The notes under the pieces: model-generated
What the model was told of the DNA's origin: nothing
Seen by the model: only the letters and a program-made list of their open reading frames with translations
Databases searched by the model: none
Shown here: in pieces, positions 23,701 through 36,600 of the stretch
Layout: each line of letters starts with the position of its first letter
Position numbering within the stretch: the stretch's first letter is position 1
From: Lycocorax pyrrhopterus obiensis
Lineage: Eukaryota; Chordata; Aves; Passeriformes; Paradisaeidae
DNA length: 64,000 bases
Reading direction: 5' to 3'
Assembly: GCA_014706295.1 (NCBI GenBank)
Contig: JACSVZ010000006.1
Coordinates: 27,276,629 to 27,340,628 of the forward strand
Position numbers and translations under genes: made by a program

Positions 23701-25129
23701 CTGTGACTCAGTGGAGGAGCAGAGAGGAGTGAAGCCAGGAAAGGAGCATCAAGAGCTGTGGGTCACAGCTCAGAGTGGTGGGGACAGACCAGACAGGAGT
23801 TTGGAGTCCCCCAGATGAAACTGTCTCTCCTGACCTCCACAATGGCAGGCCACATGCACATCTAGCATGAACACTCAATGTTCTCCCATGGGATTGCACC
23901 TCAGCTTCTAGAGGCATACCGAAGAATAGGAACAAACTCTAGGTGGGGGAATAATCAGGTGTAAAAACAACTCCAGCATGCAGGCCAGTATTTGCATATC
24001 AATTCCTTCTCTTGTTTCCTCTTTGTGGAAAATGAGCAGCCTGAATTGGATCACAAAACATAAAAGGATTGCCAAGCACCTGTACTATGGACTCTGTGCT
24101 GACTACTGAGTGCCACTTACAGTCTGCTTGGAAATTAGACTGGACTCTGCAGTCATTAATCACCAATATTAAATAGCAATTCTGTACAGTGTGACAGTTT
24201 AAATAAGATGTTGACTTCCAAAATTGACCTACTTGGTTTAATTTACAGATGGCAAAGCTCTTAAAAAGTGTGTGTTGCTCTGGGAAGTCATGTTTCATTT
24301 GTCATAAGCATTTACTGGATCTTCTGTATCCAACATCTTCATATTTTCTAGATGACTCTTGAGAAGGAGAACAGGAACATAATGAAGAAATTAAAATCCC
24401 AAGATTAAAATAATCTCTTGTCCTCAATTAATGAACCAACAGCAGTACCAGACTACTATTTTTCTGAAATGGACAGCTTTCATGGACTAACAGAGCACAG
24501 GATTAAACATGGCCCTACTGGGAAAAATCCCAAACCAACAATGTGTGCCATACTAGCAATTAAATCATCCCATCCATCAAAGAGCCCATATGGCATCCCT
24601 CAGGAACGGCCCTGACTTGGAAAGCCCACAGACCCAGCTGTAAAATCTCAAGTGAAGCTTGGGGTCTTTCCACCTCCTCCAGAAAAAATCTGTGAACACA
24701 CGAGCTTTACATGCATAAGCAAAACAAACATTCAAGTGGCCAAATCACTCTGGCTGTAGGGAGTGGATAATATTACAGATAGGCAGGCACTATATGTTTT
24801 CCATTGGGAGAAATTCTTGAAGTTAAAAGCTTAATCTGGTCTCTCAACACATTCATTAGTTAAATTGCAAAGCAAGCTCGTTACATAACCAATCCTAGGA
24901 CAATTATATTTATCTTGTCAAGGTTCACAGTACGGATGGATTGCTGACCTAGGTAACGTGAGTACCTTCTGCAGGGTGAAAGCTCTCTTATCTATTTGAA
25001 ACATCAGTCTTGTGCCCTTCCCGAGTTTTCAGATTATTTGTGCCTTTTTGGAAGAATATGTTTGTGCAGTCCCTCCCAAGAGGTCTCTCCAGCAAGAAGA
25101 GAAGAACTCAGGAAAGCTGGGATTCATTC
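20761..25129. other. Non-coding stretch, nothing recognised except a GC-rich block
   Basis: No exon, RNA gene or repeat that I can name. Frames overlap on both strands at 21.76-22.16 kb, which argues against real coding there. A palindrome CATTTATTT-ACTTC-AAATAAATG sits at 23153-23175. The GC-rich block at 23.3-23.96 kb is listed separately. Confidence 0.6.
23303..23960 (+). other. GC-rich block beginning TGTGTTGGGTTG; possible solo-LTR relic
   Basis: The composition rises sharply at 23303 and falls near 23950. The block starts with TG. It contains CCTTTAAAAAGGAAATAAAAG at 23469-23489, a combination of TATA-like and AATAAA words as in an LTR, and then a further GC-rich stretch. I cannot identify matching ends, a target-site duplication or a family, so this is only a suggestion. 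A 61-codon frame inside it is probably chance. Confidence 0.18.
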
Positions 25130-25215
25130 CCTAGAAATGGGCAAATCAAGGCATAAAAATTAAGTGATTTGCTCCTAATTACCAAAGAAGTCTTTGGCAT
25201 AAAGAGCATCTCACT
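25130..25215 (+). repeat. MIR-like ancient SINE relic
   Basis: The words GGCAAATCAAGGCATAAAAA, TTAAGTGATTTGC and AAAGAAGTCTTTGGCA appear in the same order and spacing as the MIR-type core (gaaactgaggcacagagag, ttaagtgacttgcc, caggaagtctgtggca). It lies 140 bp left of the ancient CR1. It is heavily diverged, so the ends are approximate. Confidence 0.4.
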
Positions 25216-25354
25216 AATTCTCCCATACTTTGTTAGAAACAGTAAAGGAACTGTTTTAAAGTGGAGTGAAATTTCTGTACTTAAAGCATGTACAAATATA
25301 TAGTGTGCTCAGTCCACTCTTGAATTAACTTTTACATCCAGGTTTATAACTGGA

Positions 25355-28215
25355 AATGATTCATAGAGTTCAAGATTTGTTGAGAGATGGAGGTCCTCTT
25401 GTCTGACTCCTTGCATGTAACAAGCTGCACATCCCCTGCTCTGTCCCTTTATGGAACCCACTGCCTGGGTTTAACCCTATCAGGAATCTTTCTAGAAAAG
25501 CATTCCACTTTGATCTGAAGAACCAAAAGGCGGTGAGTCGGCTGGTCTCTTTGGTATTTAATTCTGGGAATTAATTGTGCACACATGTAAAAATACATGG
25601 ATAATTTATTGCTAATTTGATGACACCGCCTGAGGTTATTGTCATCAATTCATGTTATGCATTTCCTGGCAAGATGAAAGAGCTGGTATCTGTATCTTGT
25701 ACCTCTACATGTGTTATATTTGTACTAACATGCTCATCTATTTTTCATGTGGAACAAAAAGACCTGCCCTTATGTAAGATTTTTGCTATTCCCTGCATTC
25801 TCATCCAATTTTTAAATCCTCTTTTAAAATGCTGGCTGTGATGTGATTGATGTTACTCCATGAGTCTCTCCATATACATACATACTATAAACACAGACAA
25901 AATCAGACCTTTGCCCTGACTTGACTTCTGTGCTTGTAATCAAGGATCACACCAGATATTTTGCCCTGCCACTGAGCTATGACTACGTTCTAAGGTTGCC
26001 CATTAAGGTCTCCAAAGTCTTTCCAAAGTCTCTATTTTTTTTCTGAAGCTGTCTCCCACATATGGTATATGTTCCCAGTTTCCAGGTTTATAATTTTGCC
26101 CTTGATCATGTTGAAGCACACTTTTTTTCAGTCTGAAGTCCACTTTTTAGGCAACTCAGATGCCCTTTTCTCTAGTGCTATGCATAATCAGTGAGTAGTT
26201 CAGTATTTTTCCTGCAAGACTAAGTAGTGAACATTGCCGAAAGAGGTCTGAGTCCTGATCTGGCTCTGGAATCTCACTAAAAAAATTCTTTTTAGAGTGA
26301 TTTTGCAATAACTCCTTTGATCCACCAGCTCTTAGCCACTTGTCATGTTCTTAAACAAGAATGCAAAATGCTACATTTTGGATCAAATTATGGTAGGATA
26401 TCAAATGGAAGACTTTCAGTGTCTATTAGGCCTATAGTAACTTTTTTAAGCAAGTGGGTACATTAAAAAAGCAAGCCAAGCTTACCTGACAAGGCCTGAA
26501 TTCAATGAAAACATTATTGGCTTCCATTAATAATATTCCTGTTCTTTATACTTGAATTCCCATATCAGCTTCTCTATTATTTTGCTGGAAGTGAGGTCAG
26601 GCTGACTGCCATGCTGTTATCAGAATTATCTTGTTTGTACAGTTAGGGCATTGGCAAAAAAAAAGAGTGTGCTTTCAGTCTTGGCAGATTTCTCCAATGT
26701 TCCCAAATTTATCAAAAGTTCTTATCAGTGGACCAGAAAATTTCTCAGCCAATTAAAAAAACATTAAGGTGCATAGCTGCTGGCAATACAGGGGCTACTG
26801 CTTTAAAGCTGATTCTTCAGAGTAGGAATTGTCTAACATTCTTTTGGTTGCAGACCAGCTGGAAAAGAATTCATCCTCCTCACATGATATATATACACCA
26901 TCTTCTGTCTTTCCAAACATAAACCAGAAATATTTGCTGAACATTTCAGGCATATATGCACTTCTTATTAACAGTCTCAGTACCTACAATCCCTGCTTGG
27001 CTTACATCTTTGCTACATTTTTTTTCCTTATGGAAATTTAAAACTCTTTCAGAACATAGGTGTTACTAGTAGTTTCCATACTTAACATATAAATATCAAT
27101 GGATATTTATTTCCCTTTTATAGCCTATTTTTCCAATATACAGCCACACAGTTTATTTAAATATGTACATACTGTGTGCTTGCATGCCCATACAAATGTC
27201 TATAGGTATTTATACCTATGCAGTCCCATATATAGATACATGTGGACAAATTTATACCTATTTAAACACATGTATACAGATGCCTAAGCCCATTTCTATG
27301 TTCCGTCTTCTTTTGCCATATATATTGTCTTAACAATGTTTTGCCCATTTAGTAAGCTCTTGAAAAACTTTCAGTTTTGTTCATGCCTCCATGCCTCTCC
27401 TTATTCAGTTTTATTAAGGGCTGTCCTTTTTGGGAAATTGGCCTTTTCAAACTATCAGGTGTGAATATTATGATTTGGAACTTTATTCTCTTCAAGCATA
27501 TTAAATGTAACCAGGTCATGATCAGTTCTTCCTGAGACAACACCTGATTTCCAGTGGATAAATTCACTTTTATCTATCAGGCTACCTAAAAGCAGAATTC
27601 TTCCACTCTAGGTCTAACAACTTTTTTTTTTTTGCAGAACTATCATCCAGGATTTAAAGCTACTCTGTTGATGTTTCACCAGCAGCTAAACGAAATCTTC
27701 AGCAAATATGCCAAATAAAGTTCCCCATAATTACACAGTTGCCTCCCCCCATGCAATACTAGCACATACTGTCTTCAGATTAATTTCAGTGACTTATAAT
27801 GTCACCTCTGCCCGCCCCTGCTCATGGCTGAGCCTTGATAATCAGCATATTTATTGTGCTGCGTTTCCTAAGATCCTGCACTTCCCAGTTCTAAGCTAGG
27901 CAAATATATGTGACCAGGCTACAGACAGTCATTCCTCTCACACAATTTCTTTTATCGCCCTTGGTCTGCTTAAATAACTTATACAATATTCTAACATATT
28001 GATGCCTCTAGCACTGTAACCTGATGACACAATTAAGTTGAATTTATCTTGATTATTGATAAATTCTAGTTCCTCTTACTTATTACCCAGATTCCCAGCT
28101 TCAGCATATAAGCATTTCCAAATGTATTTCTCTTTGGATCCTCTACCACGCTGATTTAATTTGTTCCTGACAAGGAGAATTTGAACCACATTTAATTTCT
28201 TAAACCCCTTCTTCA
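25355..28215 (-). mobile_element. Ancient, decayed CR1 LINE carrying endonuclease and reverse-transcriptase remnants
   Basis: Read on the minus strand, this block follows the order of an old amniote CR1 ORF2. An apurinic-endonuclease relic VIMGNF (27734-27717, from MGDFN) comes first, then the endonuclease SDH-type motif DHDLVTFN (27523-27500). Next is the RT block VSLTSLPAK (26606-26580), corresponding to the 'YRPVSLTS' motif. A segment near 26.2-26.3 kb resembles the 'gtgccaggacccagaactgat' stretch after the RT catalytic box, although the FADD box itself is not legible. The 3' end is at about 25.36 kb. Stops and frameshifts occur throughout and no protein can be made. Its length, about 2.9 kb, is unusually complete for CR1, most copies of which are short 3' fragments. 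It clearly predates the younger CR1 pieces at 45-47 kb. Inner parts (25.6-25.9 and 27.05-27.3 kb) align poorly and may hold later insertions. Confidence 0.8.
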
Positions 28216-30136
28216 TGCAGTTGCTTTAAATACAGTTGTGGCAGTTCCCAAGAGCCAAGATATTTAGTCCCAGCCACCTATTCAATCTCTCCATCTTTTA
28301 GTACTGTATATATTACAAGCCAGTACAGGGTTTAAGTTTAGTGTGCAGTCAGTCCAAAACCAACATGGATATTTTGTGCTGACCTATGGAATGCTGACAC
28401 AGGCTGGCTGGAATACAATCTCTGCAGCACTGTTTAAAAATAGCATTCAGCGTCATTCTTTCTGCGTCAAAGTGTCATGTTTTTGCAGGTGGCTTTGCAA
28501 AATAATTCAGCAAATAAAATTTTTAATATCAGTGTAAGTACTCCACGTAGGCCACACAGGCACAACTTATCAAGGAACTGCAGTCTTCTGCAATACTTGC
28601 AACACCTTGCAGCCAAAAGGCTCAGTGCTGGCCTGAGCCAGTCATGGAAACTCTCTGAAGAGACACAGATGTGTTCCACACAGGAGAAAAAAATGTATTA
28701 ATAGCTGTGCATGTCTCACAGTTACCCGCTTATAACTGTCCTTTTTTTCCACACAGCACAAACTAGGAAGTTCTGCAGAAATTTTTGGGAACAGGCAGGG
28801 TTCCATGGACATCTCAGATCTGCCTGGTTGCTGCGCTGGTACTTTCCTTCTCATAAGAGGACAAAACTCAGCACTGAACCCTGAATTGTCAGTTGAAGTG
28901 TTTGAAGCCTGTGCAATCCAGCTAAGAAAAACAGAGCATGTTTTATGAAGGGTGTCACTTTAATAGACATGATAAGAACTTGCAAAGACATAAATTTGAG
29001 TCAGGATTCTATGGGCACCATGGGCACTGTGCTCTTACCTCAAAGAGGTAAGGGATGTTCTCCATATGTGGAAAAGTCTTTTACTGGATTGATTGGTACA
29101 ACTGGAGGAATGGTGTGCCTTTAGGAATGCAAATGTTCCTTTGGTCACACACACTGCAAGTTCTAGTACATCCACATAGCAAACCATGAAAGGTAGCTGC
29201 TGGGAAAAAGCACACAGAAAGGGGCCACCTTGAAGGCAGTAAGAATTTTTCAACCCACTGGTTCCTGAGCAGCCCAGCACTTTCAGTCTGAACACATTGT
29301 TGCCTGGAGATTGAGGCTGATCCAGCAAGCTCAGCAAACAGGGAATAGCACACATCTTGCAGATAACCTCTCTTTTACTGACTGAGTTAAGCATCAGTCT
29401 AAGCACACCCCTTTCACATGCCAACTGCTAAATTGCTAATTTAGCTACTGAAGGGAGAGTGCAATACATACAGTATAGATTACACCAGAAACAAAAGCTG
29501 TAAGGACACAAAAACATAATTACACACAGGCCAATAAAGAGTATAACATGGTATACAGAGAACTTCCTTAGGAATGCTTGTTGCAAACTGAGACGGTGAT
29601 AACTGAAGACATTTAGCTCAGAGATGTAACCTAAAGCTCAAATGAGCAAGTGCTACTCTGTCCTAAACTGCTCTACTTACAAAGCCAAAGGTCTGAAAAC
29701 AGTGGATAGAAGAGCAGCTGAGTTGCTGACCTTTCCCACGTAGAGCAAGCCCTGCCTCCTTTCACGGGCTTCTGCCCTCCCATGACACAGAAAATGCATT
29801 TTAAGCAGCTCATGTATCTGTGCTTGTGTACCCGTCAGTCTCCAAGAACCCATATTGACTTTTGGAGTCAAGGAACAATTTCAACCACTTCTTACAGATG
29901 ACAGGGGCTTTCAACAGCAATTAAACAAGTTTGGTGAAAGCAGGTAAGCTTTCACATGGAGATGAAAAACTGGCAGCATTACACTGGGAGAAAACTCTCT
30001 CTGAGAATGTCTTACTAGAACGCAGAGCTCCTGTTCCTATTGTGGTAAAGTGGTCTTAAATATCCAAACAGCAGGAAAATCTTCTCCTGAAGCTCACAGC
30101 AGTCGTGAATCTAGAGCAGGATTCCTTGACTTTGGC

Positions 30137-30224
30137 GGTCATGGATCTGTTTGTTTAACTATAATTGTTTTCTACACTGTGGTCAGGGATCTGTTTGTTT
30201 AACTATAGTCGTTTTCTACACCGT
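30137..30224. repeat. 44-bp direct tandem duplication
   Basis: Two adjacent 44-bp copies (30137-30180 and 30181-30224) align without gaps and differ at four positions, all but one of them transitions. This is a recent local duplication with no coding meaning that I can see. Confidence 0.95.
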
Positions 30225-30357
30225 ATATTCAGACGTTGTATATTTTCAAAAACCATGACAAATGAATATGCAACTGTGTAATACATTATATATAATGCAT
30301 ACATATATAAAATCCAATAGAAGATTGAATGGCATTTGAGCAGTTCACAAACTAAAT

Positions 30358-30372
30358 AGTAGTAGTAGTAGT
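30358..30372. repeat. (AGT)n microsatellite
   Basis: Five uninterrupted AGT units. Confidence 0.9.
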
Positions 30373-30528
30373 GAATTTGTTTGTGGTCTATAATGTGAGT
30401 GCTTAAGTATAATTTCAAGACCTCCTTGGAAAAACATTTGTTTTTATACATTGTAGCATTAAATACCTTAGAAGCGGCAACAGAACTGTTCAAAAGAAAT
30501 TCAGAAAGTCCATTTAGCTGACTTACTT

Positions 30529-30660
30529 ACTAGCTCAGGCCAGAGCATGGCGCTAACAACACCAAGGTTGTGGGTTTGATGCCTGCACGTGCCATCCACT
30601 TAAGGGCTGGATTTGATAATACTTGTGGGTCCCTTCCAACTCAGAAAATTCTGTGATTCT
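30529..30660 (+). mobile_element. tRNA-Ile-derived SINE with CR1-like tail (TguSINE1-type)
   Basis: The 5' part is a decayed tRNA-Ile. It has an A-box region TAGCTCAGGCCAGAGC from 30531, a GCTAACAAC anticodon-arm stretch, and a B box GGTTTGATGCC (30573-30583). The 3' part reads CCACTTAAGGGCTGGA, then TGTGGGTCCCTTCCAACTCA, and ends in ATTCTGTGATTCT, the CR1-type 3' terminus used by the LINE machinery. This composite matches TguSINE1 as I remember it. It is not a working tRNA: the D arm is shortened and the anticodon arm is altered. Such copies are non-autonomous and were moved in trans by CR1. This is the best single clue that the host is a songbird. Confidence 0.85.
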
Positions 30661-33600
30661 AGAAATCTCCTATTATTGGGTCACTGCCATAGTGTAGTTC
30701 CCCTTTCAGTGTGTTCTGGGCTGCAGCAAGACCACAGAAAGCTCTTCAGCAAAATAGAGAAAATAAAATTTCTTTTCTAACCCATTACAGAACTATAAAC
30801 TCAGCTTTCAGTGTCTGGTGATGTTTTGAATATTTTTTGTGGTTTTTTCTAGCATAATTATTTCTGAAGAATCTCTATTGAATGTGTTAACTTCTGAAAG
30901 CATGAAAATTAAGGTCTAACCCAGGCATACAAAGCAGAAGTTTTTGAAAAAGGACTTGTACCACAGCTCATCTATTTGAATCTCTGTTGATAATGTTGAT
31001 ATAATATTTGCTGTTGTAGTTCTAGGCCTCTGGAGAGCACATATGGTGAAATATTCCAGATGTGGGACAGCAAAGGCATCAAACTATTTCTATGCATGAT
31101 ATGATGGCAGGAGTTGAACCCAAATCTCCACAGGTACAACGATGACATACCTGTGCTTCATGCTACTGACCTCTCTTGCTGCTTTGCTGGGGAACCGGTG
31201 CTGACACTTTACATTGTATGAGATACTTGCTAAGGGTGAATGAATGGCATCACTACTATCTGTCAAAGGCTCCAGTCTGAAGCAGTTGTTCAGAGCATCC
31301 CTGGTGCTGACAAAACAAGTCTATATTCATGCCCTGTGGACAAAATCACTATTCGTATTTAGATTTGCACCACGTTCACAAAGTTCCTTGGAAGATCTGT
31401 TCGCTTTGTATGTGGGGAAATGGATCAGAAAATACTGACAATTTTCAAAATGCTTGCTTTGAATTTCAATGTCTCCTTCTTGTACTGGCTAACAGTGAGC
31501 TACTGTTGGTACACACTAAATCCCTCACGCTGCACGTAAAGTAAGTTGACTTGACGAGTGTGTAGAGACTGCAAACTTCCTTGCCTACCCCTCCCTTCCC
31601 AAAACACCAGCAATGGACCATTATCTTTGATTTTGACATCTGAAGAGAGAATGCAAATGCCAGGAAGGAAGTTTTTAGAATTTGTAAAAAAATACTCTCT
31701 AAAAGACCTTCCAAAGGGAATATTACAACAGGATACAGTAAAGAAAAACAGGAGAAGAATTTGAGGGGGAGACGCTCACAATATAAATGAAAAATACTTC
31801 TGAGAATAAACACAAACAAAAGCGCATCCAAACTTACCTCTGCTTAACAGAAAATTACTGATTTTTCTGCTTAAAATAGACTGAGTTCATTAGTGAAATA
31901 CTTGAACATGTCTAATTTATACCTTCCGGACTGTGCAGTGTAGTACAAGGAAGATGAAAGTACACTCAGAATTGATGTTAGGGCTGCCCCCGCTGGACCA
32001 CCAAGGCAGAAGGTGAAATCCAGAGGTTACAAGCTGAGTACTAGGATACAAATTCTCTGAAAATTTTTCTTTACAGCACCAGGGTATCGCCTCAAGAATC
32101 AGGAAAAAATTATCTCTAAAGTCACTGAACTGAAGATTAGGAAACCCCAGTCTTTCTGAGCATCTTGGTAATAGATGGTCACTATAAAATTGCCATTACT
32201 TATTATGTTTTGGGGACAGTGACTAGATTAAGGCTATTTATACTCTACACTACAACAACATGCAGTATAGTAGCAAACATTACCCTAATTGCAGCCCTTC
32301 TCCTCTGCGAGTTACTCCTACTAAGAACTGTCAGAGTAGACTGTGCTGTGCAAGCCACACAGACAGTCTGCACATCAAAGACTTTGAAAGCTAAGCAGCT
32401 GAGATCAGAAGACTGAATCTGCACAAGAAATTCCAGAACAATTCAACATTACATGGATCTGTACAGGACTTTGTGCATTACACGAAAGATATTCTGAAAA
32501 GACTGACTTTCAAAAAAGATAGGGGATGGTGACTTGCTGAAGAAAGCTAAAAATATTTGAAGGGTTGTGAAGCACGGCTGACTTTCAAACAAATTCCTGA
32601 GCAGCTGAGAAGCTGTCTTAGGAAAGAACAGGATAGAGCACAGCAAAGCAGCAACACTGACTTTGTTTGTAGTTTCTCCCATGTTATCAAGCAGCAAGTT
32701 TTTGTCAGAATGCCTTCCAGGCCTAAGGACTTTATGAAAAATCCTGAACAGATTCTTACTGGTCTATATGAGAACATGCAGTTTCATTACAAAATAAAAT
32801 TTGCTGGTTTGGACTGAAATTGCAGTGAATGATCATGAAGGAGTAAATTAAAGGAAAAGTATTGAACTTATGGCTGAAGTAATGCTGCAGTCTGAAAGGA
32901 AAAATGTAGAGCATCCTTTGCTGGTGTTTTCATAAGCTAGGGGGAATTGCACTGGTCTGTAGGTGCTGAGCACAGGGAGCAGAGCTTGAGTGGCCCTCAC
33001 AAGGCTCTGAATGAGTGACAGGACTGTGGTCTGTAACCCAGTCAGTCAAATGGTCTCTTGGAAAGAAAAAAGGTGCCATGACGAGGGGAAAGGGTATAGA
33101 GAAGAACAATTCTAACAAGAGGAAATTTTCTGCCTGTCTACCTTTAATTAAGAAATCAGAAAATGCTCAGAATCACAGCTTTAAATTAATTTTCTCCCTA
33201 ATTAATTACTTGTCCTTAACCCAATTTCTTAGGGAAACAAAGTTGAGGCAATCACACTTTTATCTGTCTGTGTCTGTCTACATGTCTTCCCTCTATATCT
33301 TCAGAGTCCAGTGGCCTTTTCCACTACCCTCAACTTTGACAAAGGATAGTGATTTCAAAGATATTATGTGCCCATACATGTAAAGAAAATAAGGTAGAGT
33401 AACAGAGGACAGAGACCCCACTAAGCATTCATATGGAGAGAAAGACTGAACCATAAGTACACCGAGGAATCAACAACAGGCTTGAAATTCCTGAATGCCT
33501 CATGGGAAACACTTCAATTAAACTCACACCTTTCTAAACATCAGGAAATACAGCTACCAAACACAAAAGTACAAGAAACTAGGCTTCACTGGCTCAGCTG

Positions 33601-36600
33601 CTCACCCAGCAACTTCACTTCAGCAAGCAAACCCATTACTACAATTGGAAAATACCTGTATTTCGTCGGCTGGAAAGCGCAGCAAACAGGCTCTTGGTGA
33701 ATAATCTAGGCATGAAAAATGTCAAGGAAGCAGTTTCCAATTAGCAGTCCTCACCAAAAGAAAGCTTCCACTCTACCCCCCTCCAGGGCAGCATTTTTGG
33801 GAGCCCATGGGAAGGGGTCCTCGGTGGCTGGGGGCACACAGGGCTGGGGCTGCTGTGCGGGGAGGGCTCCCTCGCTCAAAGGGAAGCACAGTCGCGAACC
33901 CAAGAACAACAAAACAGCATTACACTTAATCCACTGCCATCTGGCTTCATTTTGACAATCCACAAAATCAGACACAACATTCTTCCGCAAAATCCCTGAA
34001 AAACAACACAGAACTAGTGTCAAACCCAGTGTCCCCTCCCTCCCTGGCCCCTCTGAGGGCTTGAAAGAGAGGTTTCTCATAAAATGAAGAGCGATTTCCC
34101 CAAGTGACATTTCTGCAGGAGCATTCAAGCTGCAGATGTTTCCACTGTGGAAGAAGAGTTTGTATAATGCAGCACCGCTTGTCATATTTATGGAGGCAGG
34201 GAGGGGGAAGGGGGTGAGAAACAGAAAACAGGAGAGGCTGCAAGCAGTAGTGTTGATCCATAGGTGATGAACTGCCCAAGGCTATCAGCTCTGTGCATTT
34301 GCTCAGCTCTGGACCTGACCAAGGGAGAGCAAGGACCATCCATCTTCCCCGGCAGAAACCAAGCAGCTGTTCCTGAAGGGACAAGGCAAACCACACAGCC
34401 TTTAAACTAGCTGGGAACACAGTATCTCTGCAACACAGCAAGATAAATCCAATTATTCTCATTATTACTATTATTATTTCAAAAATGTGTTGCAGGAAGC
34501 CTTGGTTTGAAACATTTGCATTGTTACTGAGGCATTAAGGCAGTGTGCATGGCCTGCTGACAGCTCAAATATTACCTTGTAGCTGACGGCTTTCATAACT
34601 TCTAACAAAGGTGTTTCTTTCCACAACAGAAGGCTGAAACACAACCAAAAATATTGAAATGATGACTGTTTCATGCTGAATTGTGTTCCCATTGACAGAC
34701 ACTGATTATCTAGAGAAAACAACTTGTTAAGGACTGAACCATGTTTGTATTGACACCTCCTGACTTAGGATTACAACTCAACTGTTGGGCTTCTCATGTC
34801 CTTTCAGACACTCAAATGCTGAAGATGCCTGGCCTCCATCATCACATGGACCTTCTGTAGTTCCTGTGACATTGCTACCAGCTCTGTGTGGATATCTCAG
34901 ATATTCTGGGGTCTCTCTTCTAACACTAGATGCCTAAATTCAGGCATCTGCATGAGATTCAAGAGTCACACCAAAGAGGCTATATCCTCTCTTACAGCAT
35001 CCTCATGTAGTCTATGTAGTGATACACCTGCTTGCAATTTCTGGGTGCTATCTATGATAGGAGCAAGCGGGTATGTCTTCTCAGTTGCCAAAATTAGTGG
35101 ACTAGCAAGCAAAGCATCCACTCACTAAAAATAGTTCACTCGCTAATGATACTTTGCTCCGTTCCCGTATAAAAACTGTCAGGACAGAAAACAAGGCAGA
35201 TTCCATTTGCACATCTGTCTTAGGGCTGAACACCACAGGAATGTCCCCAGGCATGGCCTGTGCTCTGCTTCTTAGCATGGCTAAGCATCCTGTCTTCCAG
35301 AACGCACATTACTGACAGCAGCATCAATCTTAACAGGCACATCTCTGTGGAGTGCTGCATGTGCACATGCATTAATCAGGCATCTTTCTCAATGTTCAAA
35401 CTTATGCCAGGGAACAGCCTTGCCTGGCCTTCACACAGGGGTTAGAAGATATGAGGGGAAATGGAAAGAGTAAGTTCCCTGTGCAACAGCAGTGTCACCT
35501 TCAAGGGACGCGTAACTTCATAAAAGTTTATCCTATTGAAACTCCCAAATGTTTCCAGTTGTAGCATATAAAAGAACACATTCATATCACAGGCTGAGAG
35601 GAGGAAATGGCACACTTGTGCTGAATACTGGGGGACTGGTTTTATAGCAAAGACAGCATGTGCATGAGCTTCAGCATTGTAAATAGAAAAGCTATGCTGT
35701 CACACAGCAGCAGCTCAAGCAAGTACACACCTAGAAGGAGGAGGAGGGAGAACATAATCTCCTGTAAAACCAGAATTGTAAGCAATACAAAAGAAACACT
35801 TGTATTGACGAAGGCAGTAAAGAAACAACAAGCAAATAAGATATTTGTATCCCTAATATTAAAAAAAAATTAGTAAGAAAAATTGCTTATGACCCAGACT
35901 AAAAGAACTGAGGAACCCGCACTATGATGAATAATGCTGATTCATGGTTTCTGATGTTAACAGCTTTTTAGGGTGGTTAAGGAAATAGTGTGACTAGCAA
36001 CAGGCTTCATGCTGAAATTACTAGCTGCTGAGATGTTGCCTTTTACTTAGCTATATGTTTTGTGAAATAGTGTATTTTGCAGGTTTGGTTTGTGGGTTTG
36101 ATCATTTTAAGCTGTAGGCTTCTGTCACTTCTCACAATGTTCATCCTCCAAGGATGCTACAGCATCATCCTCACTACAAATGGAAAGTTAGTTGTGCAGC
36201 TCTGCTTCACAGCCAACAAAACTCTAAAAGGACAGTGGAATTTGCATTACAGGTTTTTACTGATAGCAGCAGACTCCAGGTTACAATTTCTTTTTGCACA
36301 GACGTGCCTGGTACCTCCCTCTCTCTGTCCTTTAAGTCCTTCCTGTACACCATGACTAAGCAGTCACTCACCTTAGAGATATAGGCTGAGTTCCTGATGG
36401 CATTAGAAAGGTTTTTCTCAGGGACTGAGAACAAACATATATAAAGCAAAGATGATGGAATTGCTGGATTTTGAAAGGGTATTTCTGTTTGGTTTTTTGA
36501 AAGAATAAACTCCATTTTGTTCCACTTTCATACAGGGTCTGTTCAAAGATTTATAGTGATCACAAGAGGATTTGACTTGGCTCTTTGACAAAACTATGTC

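Larger units (their letters stand above)
28216..30528. other. Non-coding stretch, nothing recognised
   Basis: Apart from a 44-bp tandem duplication and a short AGT repeat, listed separately, I see no gene, RNA or named repeat. The 129-codon minus-strand frame at 29.04-29.42 kb overlaps another frame on the same strand and has no recognisable domain. I treat it as chance. Confidence 0.6.

Noticed and set aside
30529..30602. Possible tRNA-Ile gene
   Set aside because: D arm shortened, anticodon arm altered, and directly fused to a CR1-type tail: a SINE head, not a functional tRNA gene.
31090..31150. GAGTTGAACCCAAATCTCC, a MIR-end or tRNA B-box-like word
   Set aside because: No matching core upstream at the expected spacing; too short to call.
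32557..32817. 86-codon plus frame ending near an AATAAA, fairly protein-like
   Set aside because: I could not match it to a gene, pseudogene or retroelement; no acceptor upstream. Left unannotated rather than guessed.
33751..34462. Two overlapping minus-strand frames of 144 and 164 codons
   Set aside because: They overlap in different frames over a GC-rich stretch poor in stop codons; neither has a recognisable motif or splice sites.
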